From Acanthamoeba sp. SK_2022b (lineage: Eukaryota > Discosea > Longamoebia > Acanthamoebidae): a stretch of 19,054 bases of DNA. The first letter of the stretch is position 1. Every line of letters begins with the position of its first letter. The notes below the pieces were generated by a model. That model had not been told where the DNA came from, did not search any database, and saw only the letters and a program-made list of their open reading frames with translations. Of this stretch, positions 1-8,057 are shown piece after piece. Made by a program: the position numbers and the translations under genes. The stretch lies in NCBI GenBank assembly GCA_027943245.1, contig JANDJZ010000956.1, positions 1-19,054 on the forward strand. Reading direction: 5' to 3'.

Positions 1-50
1 AAAATTACAAGTAATTCTGCAAAGAATTCAAAACAATCAAACATACCACC

Positions 51-408
51 ATGACTGTGAGACGAAAGAGAAGGGGGACCGAGGAAGATCAAGCCTCGCC
101 GAGGAGCATCAAGGTATAGTGCGGCCTAATCGCTCACCAAAAAAACGATGAAGGCCACCAGCTTTGACTATTACAATTTTGTGCCGACGCTATTACATTC
201 TTGCATTCCCTGGCCCGAACGAAAACGCCACCGAAAGCTTCAGCGCGAGCGCCACGCTGGTAGATTGCCCACTGATGAGGGCGTGCTCTTGTCAGACAGG
301 ACAGGCCCGCCTCGGTCACAGCCCGTGCACTTCCTCCTCTTCACTTTAGCTGGTGTTGCTGTATACGCCAGTTTCGAAGGTGAAGCGGTGAGCAGACCCT
401 ATTGGTAG
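51..408 (+). CDS. possible small two-exon membrane protein, unrecognised
   Basis: A weak model. An ATG in good context (ccaccATG) at 51 opens 21 codons rich in Arg and Lys, ending at a GTATAG donor at 114. A second exon from 244 (acceptor cttCAG) is in the same phase and runs to TAG at 406-408, giving 75 residues. The C-terminal half has one hydrophobic stretch (about HFLLFTLAGVAVYASF) that could span a membrane. An ATG at 148 would give an unspliced alternative of 86 residues. I do not recognise the family and infer no function. The main doubt is that this is short sequence at the window edge. Confidence 0.3.
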
Positions 409-502
409 TTGGCCAACTTTCTTAATTGCCCAATTAAAAATTAAGGAAAAAGTCACTATGGGTCTTTTGAGTTTGCGGTCGTAGAAGAAGAAAGGCACTG
501 CC
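409..502. other. short spacer upstream of the charged-protein gene
   Basis: AT-richer spacer with an ATTAA-rich patch at about 419-446. It contains a short upstream reading frame, ATG at 458 to TAG at 482-484, just before the ATG at 503. Confidence 0.4.
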
Positions 503-1693
503 ATGTCGCGAGCCTATGACTTCATGGCCCTGCGCCGCCAGTGGGCTGCCCTCGAGCAGCAGCGGGGGGCCACCACCCTCCCCGAGCCACGCCAAGAACA
601 AGTGCAAAGGCAAGGCAAGCCAACGAGCGAGAGAGGGAAGGAGAAAGCAGCGACCGAGGTTGAACCAAGTGGACCAGGAAAGGTTGCAGGAGACGTCGAG
701 GTAGATGCGTACCGAGGTGGAGCCTATGGAACGCCCGAGCAGTGGATTCCTGAAACAGAAAACAAAAATCAAGATTCGCGTAGCGGTTTGGATGGCCAAG
801 ATGACGAAAATGAGAGCAGAGGCGGTGGCTATGCTCAAGTAGAGGAAGTTGAAGCCTCGTCAGAGAAATGGGGAAGCGTCTACGAGGCCGCAGACGCGTT
901 CGTGGCCGCCCTTCAACAGACCGCGACCCGTAGCGCCGAGTTCAAGAAGAACAAGAAGAAGACGGCAACCCTTTCAGGTGAAGAAGAGGAAGGCGAAGAG
1001 CAAGAGGAGGTGATGGAGTGGTATGCCAAGTACTACCAGCCGAGCGAAGCCTCGGCCAGCAGCGCCTACGAGGACGACGCTCAGGTGCAGGCTGTGATCG
1101 TCGACCGAGAGCGGAGGAGGAACAAGAACAAGAACAAGAACATCACCAAGAACAGGAGGAGGCAGAAGCAGTCCATGAAGACGAAGGAGCAGGCCACGAG
1201 CGAGAGCGACAGCGCCGGCGAAGATCGTGGAAGAGGTCCTCCTAAGGGGTGCTACGCGGGCAGCGATGACCTGCACGAGTCCGAGGCCTACGTGGACGTA
1301 GTGGACATCGAGCTCGCGCGCGAACGCAGGCAAAAGCTCGCGGCCGAGGCTGAAGCGGACAGCAGCGATGCCGACAACAGCAGCAGCAGTAGCAGTAGTG
1401 GTGATGATGGCGACAGCGACAGTGAAGAGGAGGAGGAAGAGGTCAAGTACGTGCTGAGGGCCGGCATGCTTGTGGACCGACGCCAGCACCACCTGCTGGT
1501 CGGTGGTCCGGTCGAAGAAACGACGACGACGGACGGCGGCGAGCAGACCGGGGACGACTCGAGCGATTCGAGCGCAGACACCTCGGACGACGAAGCTCGT
1601 CAGGGCCGCCACAGGAAGAGGAAGGACAGGTGGCAGAGAGACTGGAACGAGGAGTGGCAAACGTACGGCCTCAGTGCTTCAAAATCTGCGTAG
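503..1693 (+). CDS. highly charged, low-complexity hypothetical protein (396 aa)
   Basis: One uninterrupted frame from a well-placed ATG (ctgccATGtcg) to TAG. The first 20 residues (MSRAYDFMALRRQWAALEQQ) look like a short amphipathic helix. The rest alternates acidic runs (GEEEEGEEQEE near residue 160; a Ser run then poly-Glu near 290-315) with basic runs (NKNKNKN and RRRQK near 207-222; RHRKRKDR near 370). This suggests an intrinsically disordered protein, perhaps nuclear, but I see no catalytic motif or known fold. It has no introns, unlike the neighbouring host genes. The pieces DAFVAALQQ and MEWYAKYYQPS look more ordered. The opposite strand is also open over 974-1660, which is expected from the codon bias. 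Function unknown. Confidence 0.6.
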   Translation: MSRAYDFMALRRQWAALEQQRGATTLPEPRQEQVQRQGKPTSERGKEKAATEVEPSGPGKVAGDVEVDAYRGGAYGTPEQWIPETENKNQDSRSGLDGQDDENESRGGGYAQVEEVEASSEKWGSVYEAADAFVAALQQTATRSAEFKKNKKKTATLSGEEEEGEEQEEVMEWYAKYYQPSEASASSAYEDDAQVQAVIVDRERRRNKNKNKNITKNRRRQKQSMKTKEQATSESDSAGEDRGRGPPKGCYAGSDDLHESEAYVDVVDIELARERRQKLAAEAEADSSDADNSSSSSSSGDDGDSDSEEEEEEVKYVLRAGMLVDRRQHHLLVGGPVEETTTTDGGEQTGDDSSDSSADTSDDEARQGRHRKRKDRWQRDWNEEWQTYGLSASKSA

Positions 1694-2111
1694 ACTCATT
1701 CGAGCACTGGCGTGTTGTGTTGTGTTGTGTTGTGTTGTGTTGTGTTGTGTTGTGTTGTGTTGTGTTGTGTTGTGTTGTGTTGTGTTGTGTTGTGTTGTGT
1801 TGTGTAACGCCAGTGTCTTGGGGTTGAATGACACGAGACAGAGACACGCTGAGCTGGCGCGGTTGTCCAGAGGTAGAGGGAGAACACGTCGCACCCGTTT
1901 TCCAGTCCTTGCCTCACCCACTCACCCACTCACGCTGCTACGCTGCTAACAAACAACCAGATTTCGTCGACACTGCCAGCAAGTACGGTCTCATCATCAT
2001 CTCCGAACTCTTCCTGGTGCCTCTCTCCCCCTCTACCCCACATCCACAGTCTTCTTCTTCTTCTTCATCTTCTTCTCAGTCCTATCTCCCTGTCTTGACT
2101 ATCCTGTCTCG
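1694..2111. other. intergenic region, presumed 5' region of the CLU-LRR gene
   Basis: About 420 nt without a supported exon. It holds the pentanucleotide repeat at 1712-1805, a short repeat CACTCACCCACTCAC near 1914-1930, and a TTC-rich pyrimidine tract at about 2050-2076. The pyrimidine tract lies about 40-60 nt before the ATG at 2112 and could be a promoter element or part of the 5' UTR. No convincing TATA box is seen. Confidence 0.5.
1712..1805. repeat. (GTGTT)n pentanucleotide microsatellite, about 19 copies
   Basis: A near-perfect 94-bp run of GTGTT beginning 18 nt after the TAG of the charged-protein gene. It probably lies in the 3' UTR or just beyond. The artificial frames through it give repeated CVVL or NTTQH and are not genes. 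Confidence 0.97.
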
Positions 2112-5100
2112 ATGCAGCCAAACTCGAAGAAGACGATCCAACCTGCGGCCGTGGGCGGAATCGCCGGAGGCCAGAAGTGCGCTCCCTGTCTCCCTTCCAT
2201 CTCTCACTCCCTCGGGCAGCCGCGTGGGCAGTCGCTAGCGGAAGAGGTCATCGATGACCGATCGAGACTCCTGACTCCACCGCTGAAACAGGTACATCGT
2301 GCGAGGCATCTTCTTCAAGCTCGCGTTCGACTTCAAGCTGGGCACCTACAACCCCGTGTGGATGTACGGCGGCGAGAAACGCTCCGACGAGTTCGCCATC
2401 AAGGCCTCGGGCCACGGTTCGCTGCCCCGCCACGCCTTGCGTGAGCGAGTGCTCGCACGCTTCTCCCCGAGTCTCACAGTCGTGGAGCAGAGCTCAAGTC
2501 GCTGATCATGATGCACCGGGCGTGCGTGGCCGGCCTCCACTGTCCGCTCATGTGCACGGTCGACTATCGCGGCTTCCGCCTCGTCTGCTGTTCCGGTACC
2601 GCCACTCCCGCCCACCGCTGGCCTCGACCGCGTTGTGTGACTCCGCGCGGGCGTGCAGTGCTGCCGATCGGTTCGTCGACGCTGTGCTACGGCTCCAACG
2701 ACGGAGGCATCACCGTGCTCAAGACAGAAGAGGAGCTCAGCCGCAAGGTGGAGCAGGCGTGCAAGTGGCTTCACCTCAAGCGGCACGTCGTTGGCAAGGA
2801 CGTGTCGCTCTACGGACCAGGTCCTCCTCCTTATCATGCCGCCGTCGCCCCACTTCTGGTGCTCACCTCGCCTATCGCCAATCACCTATCCACCCACCCG
2901 CAGGCGATCTGGAGGGCCACAAGGGCAAAGACGGTCGCTTCTACGTCGTCGGTACGACCGCCGCCAAAAGTCTGGTCGCACCCTTTTTAACCACCACACC
3001 ATTGCCACCGCCACTAGCATCTTCAAATATGGAGCAAATCATAGTTGGTTTGGCCAAGGTATCTATTCACGTATATGATCACCCTTGGCCTTGATGATGG
3101 CCTTGATATTGCGAAATTGGTGATCAATATACTGGTTGATGAGGGGTACAGAAAGACCTCCCCAAAAACGGAGGACTGCTGCATCCAGCTCGTCATCGTT
3201 GGCTGGCTGCTGCGCAGCTACGTAATCCTTGAGGTGTCCCCACAACTTTTCTATGGGGTTCAACTCAGGAGAACGAGGTGGCAGCTGCATGAAACGAACA
3301 CCTGCCTGCTTGGCCCATGCCTGGACCACCGCCGCTTTTTGTTTGCTGTCGTTGTCCTGGACAAATACCCAGGGCCGACGATGGCGGTGTCGTACGGCAG
3401 GCACAATGTCGTGTGCAAGCTTGTGCTTGAACCCTTTGGCGTTGAGCCTCCCACGGAAGAGGGAGATGCCGCAGGTGCCCTCTCTTGAGATGGCACCCAG
3501 CACAAAGACCTGAGGTCCATGTACTCGACCTTCCAGGCGCTGGGCGGCTATATTTTCCCCCGGCTTGGCCCAAACATAGCCTCGGGCCTCCGCGCCGCGG
3601 ACGGTGGTGATGTCGATGAAGACGGTGTTGGCCCAATGCCAGGAACGGCGCCTTTGGCACCACTTGACCCTGAACATCTTGTCAAACTTGTTCAGGGCCA
3701 TGGTCTTCGTCCTTCTTCGCCGCTGGTATCCAAGCCTCTTCCTCTCCCTCTGGGCTGTCCTCGCCGAGATTTTGAGCCGAAGTGGCTTGCGGGCCAACAC
3801 CGCGAGCTGCGCAGCAGTTGCACTCCGATTTTTTCGGATGAGGGAGTCAAACTCAGCTTGGCGCTTCTTGCTCAGCAGCCAGGGGCGACCAGAGCGGGGG
3901 AGGTCGGCCACCTGGCCTGTGGCAGCTTCCTTCTTCAGGACGCAGCGCACTCCATGCTCAGAGCACTTGAGTGCTCTGGCAATGGCCCGATTGGACAACC
4001 CCTTAATTTTTTTGAGGAAGACGATCTCCCAGCGTGTACACGCTGATAGTGCCCGCGTGGGTTGGCGAGGCATGGCTACTATGAAGAACAAGAGGAAAAG
4101 CCTCTCGCTTCATGTTGTAGCTGTTTCCAATTCTGAGAGATTTCGACTAGATCAAAGCCAAATGTGCTTTGTAAAGTGCGACCAGACTTTTGGCGGCGGT
4201 CGTAGGCCTTCGCTTCCTGATGCGTGAACCAGTGAAAGCAGATACGTTGTGGTGGTTGGCCCTGAGATGTGTGCGCGTGTCGGTGCAGACTTGGCGCGGC
4301 TGTTTCCGGCCGAGGCGCCGCGTGCTTCGGAGAGCCTGCGCTGCATCTTCTACAACCTGCTGCGGCCCGAGCTCGTGCGGTCCAACTCTGTGCCCCTCAG
4401 CTCCGACGCCTTCTCGCAGTACGTCCACCCGCGTGTGGCCAACAGCAACCCAGCCCTCCATCACCGCTTTGCTCGGCGCTGAGAAAACTGTTGCGCGTTG
4501 CGAAGATGGGCCAAGGGCGACCCCGACTCGCGCCTGCACAACATGGAGGTGCTGCAAGCGACGCGCCGGCTGCACGACAGCGTGATCCCGCAGTTGGCGA
4601 GCGAGCTCGACCGCCTGATCAAGGCCGACAATGCGCTCACGGTCAACCTGTCGTACGAGTTTCATCGCCGCGGCGGTCCGTAGCCTCTCCCGCCCCTGCT
4701 GCGTGCGCTCTCATTCGAGCTCACCCCTTCGTCTCGATAAAATCCAACCAGTGAACATGAGGCATCTCGGGAATGTGAGAAAGCACGCCCAGAACGAGTT
4801 CACCAAGGAGCTGATCCTCATCGAGATGACCGCCAGGCATGCTTCTGCCCCCCCCCCCCCCGCAACTCACACCTGTGGGGACTTGCGTGGCGCGACTGAC
4901 TGTCTTTTTGTGCAGAGTGTTCAAGAACAAGCTGCGGCAGCTGTTGCGGGACCGCATGCGCCGGCTCAAGATCTCCTACGAAGAACCCTACAACGTCCGT
5001 TCTCTCCCTCTCCCTCACGCATGTGACGTGTACCGCGACGCTCACGCTTTGCCCCTCCGCATGCACACACTTTAGGCGCTGGTCATCAACTTCCTCAACA

Positions 5101-6173
5101 CGATACTGCGTCACCAACCTTTCCGCGTATGCAACCCATGCGATTCGCTCAGCGGCGATCGGTCAGTCGAGTACTTCTTATCCCGCTAACGCGTTGACGC
5201 AATGACAGGTGGACTCGCGGCCCGTCGCCTGGCTGTCGTTCGTGGCTTCGCTCCTGAGCGCCAAGTTCCGCATGAGCTTCGACAGCGACGACGACGTGCG
5301 CATGCTGCTGAAGCTCGACCTCCACCTCCTGCTCCGGAGGTACACGTGCCTCGCGAACCAAAACCGATTGCACGCGCGCGCGCGCATTCTCCACTCACTT
5401 CTGACTCGACTCTCCTGGCGACCAACCTTAGGTTTGCAGACAAGGTGGGGATCGTGCTGTCGGATCGGCTGTGGACGCATCTGCAGGGATACAACAAGCG
5501 CTTCCAGCCTCCGCTCGTCGTGCAACCCGACCTCCTCCAGGTATCCCCGTTCGCCGAGCATGCGCGTCTCGGCGTGTCGCAGTTGCGACTCACGCGCCTC
5601 CTCAGGTAAACACGAAGAGCAAGCACATGGGCATCACCGAGCTCGCCGAGGCCATGGTAGCGCGCGCGTCCTTGAGCTCTTCTTTTCTCTCCACGTTTTG
5701 CTTTCCTCTCCTGACCCCGCTGCTGCGCGATGGGCGGGCCAAGGTGTTGTACGAGGACGCGGAGGACATCGTGCTGGAGAATCCGCCCGAGGCCTACTCG
5801 CTGCTCTTGTCGGCGGCCAAGACGCTGCGCGATGTGATCGCGTGCGGCTACAACGACGTCACGCTTCACCTCACTCTCGCCAAGGCACGGTGACCGAGTG
5901 ATGTCGTCCTCAAGTTGTTGTTACCTATTTCTATTTCTTTATTATTATTATTCTTGTTTTATTTAATCATTTATTTGATCATTTAGTTTTCATTTAGGTC
6001 TGATGTTGTGTGTGGCGTGAGACAGACGTACCATCGACTGGGTCAGCTGAGCAAGAGCGAGAGCATCGCGATCACCGGTGACAGATGGCAGATCGTCAAC
6101 AACTACCTCGCCCTGTCGGCGGAGGCGTTTGACCTGTGCCTGTCTCAACCGTACCTCTCCGCTTCCCCGTCAC

Positions 6174-6234
<61 letters not shown>

Positions 6235-6831
6235 GGCCGAGGTTAATTAATAGGACAAGCAGAGAGTCGCCAGCGTCAGGACGCTTGTATTACGGGATGC
6301 TGCTGTGCACCATGAGCAAGCAGCCTCTCGCGCTCGAGCAGATCAAGCTGGCGCTCTCTAACGACGTGCGCGTCTCGCCCCACTTCACTCACGATGGGCT
6401 TTAGCGCTGTCCGTTCTGACGCGTGATCGACCGCAGGGCTCGCTGCTCGCAACGGCGATGCAGATGGCGGAGCGGTGGATGTCGGCGAGAGGCAGCTTCA
6501 TTGCGCCGATCGACCAGCTGCTGCTGGCGTCATCACTGAGCAAGGCGAGCGTCGAGGTCTTCCCCGAGTGCGTCGAGGCGTTGCTCCAGCGTGGTATGCG
6601 CTCTCGCCTGCTCTCTCTCTCTCTCTCTTGCCGGCCTGGGCCTCGAGGCTCACCAAACCTGTTCTGTCGATGGTCATGGTCGCGGGACAGGCCAAATCAT
6701 ATGTCAGACGCTGACGTTCCGCGACTACACGCTCTACGGCTACGTGTGCCACGGCGATGGCAACAACCAAAGCAACGTCAAGCAGGAGATGCTGCGCCAG
6801 GCCGCAGCTCACTTTGACACGGTAAGCCTGC

Positions 6832-6908
<77 letters not shown>

Positions 6909-7983
6909 CCAACAAACGCTATGATGTGGCCGACTCACTGTGACTCGCGTCAAACGCGGTGCCCGCTGGCGACAAGGCGTTGGGCATGTCGGAAAGCTGC
7001 CTCGACGCCATCATCAAGCGCGCGGTCGATGGCGCCGACGACGTCTCCCGGGCCCAGGAGCGCGCGCCGTCGGTCGGCGTGCTCTCGCTCATGGCCGTCC
7101 ACTCCACACGCCTGCGTGAGGTAACGTTGGCAACGCTGTGGGCGCGTTGCGTCGCGTTGCGCGATCACCCGACTCACCGCTTCTATGTGGCGCGGCGCGC
7201 AGCGTCTTGTGCCAGCGCTGCCAGCCACCACGCACATCGCGCTCGACGCCTACCTCGCCGGATACGGCCCGCCCAGCGACTGGGAGGAGGACGAGCTCAC
7301 CGCCGTGCTGGCCCTCCACCCGGGCCTCGCCTCGATCCGCTGCGCGGGCCTCAGCTATCGCCTCACCGATCGGTGGGTCGACGAGGGCCTCGCCGCGCAG
7401 GCCGGCACGCTGGTGAGCCTCACCAACGTGACGGTGCCCTACAACACGACGATGGCGCACGCGACGCGGCTCACGCGCCTGCGCGAGCTGTCGGTGGTGA
7501 AGGCGCGCGAGCAGCAGCTGCTATCGCTGGTGGAGCGGCTGACGGGGCTGGAGAGGTTCGAGCTCGTGGACAGCTGCGAGGTGGGCAAGGACGACTTTGC
7601 GCTCGTCTGTCGCAACAACAAGCGGCTGGCCCACGTGAGCTTGAGTGGGTGCTCGAACCTCGATGACGAGTCGCTTGCCTCTCTCGGTACTTCTCTCTCT
7701 CTCTCTCTTGTGTGTGTGTGTGTGTGTGGTGTGTATGTGTGTGTGTGTGTGTGCTCGTGTGTGCTCGTGTGTGTCGTGTGTGGCTGTGTCGTGTGTGTTG
7801 ATGGGAATCGGTGGTGTGTGGGACAGCCGAACACTGCGGGGAGTCGCTGCGATCGGTGGACTTTCAGTCGCAGTACTCGTTCACGCCGGCAGGCCTCGCC
7901 CACTTGTTGGCCAAGAGCGCGGGTTTGCGCGCCATGCGCCTCAGTTTGCCCTCCTCCGTGGCACGTTTACCACAATCCACATC

Positions 7984-8057
<74 letters not shown>

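Larger units (their letters stand above)
2955..4202 (-). mobile_element. complete Tc1-type (Tc1/mariner) DNA transposon, 1248 bp
   Basis: The element is bounded by 27-bp perfect inverted repeats and flanked by a TA duplication (2953-2954 and 4203-4204), the hallmark of Tc1/mariner. It has one intact transposase frame on the minus strand, covering 3063-4091, and short flanks. Perfect repeats and an undamaged frame suggest a recent, possibly active insertion. It lies antisense to the host gene, wholly inside an intron. Confidence 0.96.
2952..4288 (+). other. CLU-gene intron 5 carrying the Tc1 element (1337 nt)
   Basis: The intron splits the codon for Asp169: exon 5 ends TAC GTC GTC G and exon 6 opens AC TTG GCG CGG, restoring FYVVDLARLFP, the expected CLU sequence. 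Its donor GTACGACC is made of host G, the TA target duplication and the transposon end. Its acceptor, cggtgCAG at 4281-4288, is native. Removing the 1248-bp element and one TA leaves an 87-nt intron starting GTAGGCC, within the size range of its neighbours. Confidence 0.85.

Noticed and set aside
974..1660. Minus-strand 228-codon open frame opposite the charged-protein gene
   Set aside because: It is rich in Val, Leu and Arg as expected from the complement of Glu/Lys/Asp/Ser-rich codons. It has no motif and no splice context.
1712..1805. CRISPR-like array
   Set aside because: A simple 5-bp tandem repeat with no spacers.
1679..1949. Frames with NTTQH or CVVL repeats
   Set aside because: Direct translations of the GTGTT microsatellite.
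2952..4206. The transposon as a newly created intron, spliced at its own ends (GTACGACC...TCGTAG)
   Set aside because: The reading after such a splice is open (GLRFLMREPV...) but does not match the CLU domain. Splicing to the native acceptor at 4288 restores DLARLFP, so a pre-existing intron is the better reading.
3519..4227. Plus-strand open frames of 175 and 207 codons inside the transposon
   Set aside because: Shadows of the transposase gene on the opposite strand; no motif.
5186..5901. Frames of about 227-230 codons on both strands across 5186-5901
   Set aside because: They read through several introns and out-of-frame exons of the CLU-LRR gene and match nothing recognisable.
6498..6953. 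Poly-Leu / poly-Gln proteins
   Set aside because: They arise from the (CAA)n run, which lies inside an intron defined by frame continuity on both sides.
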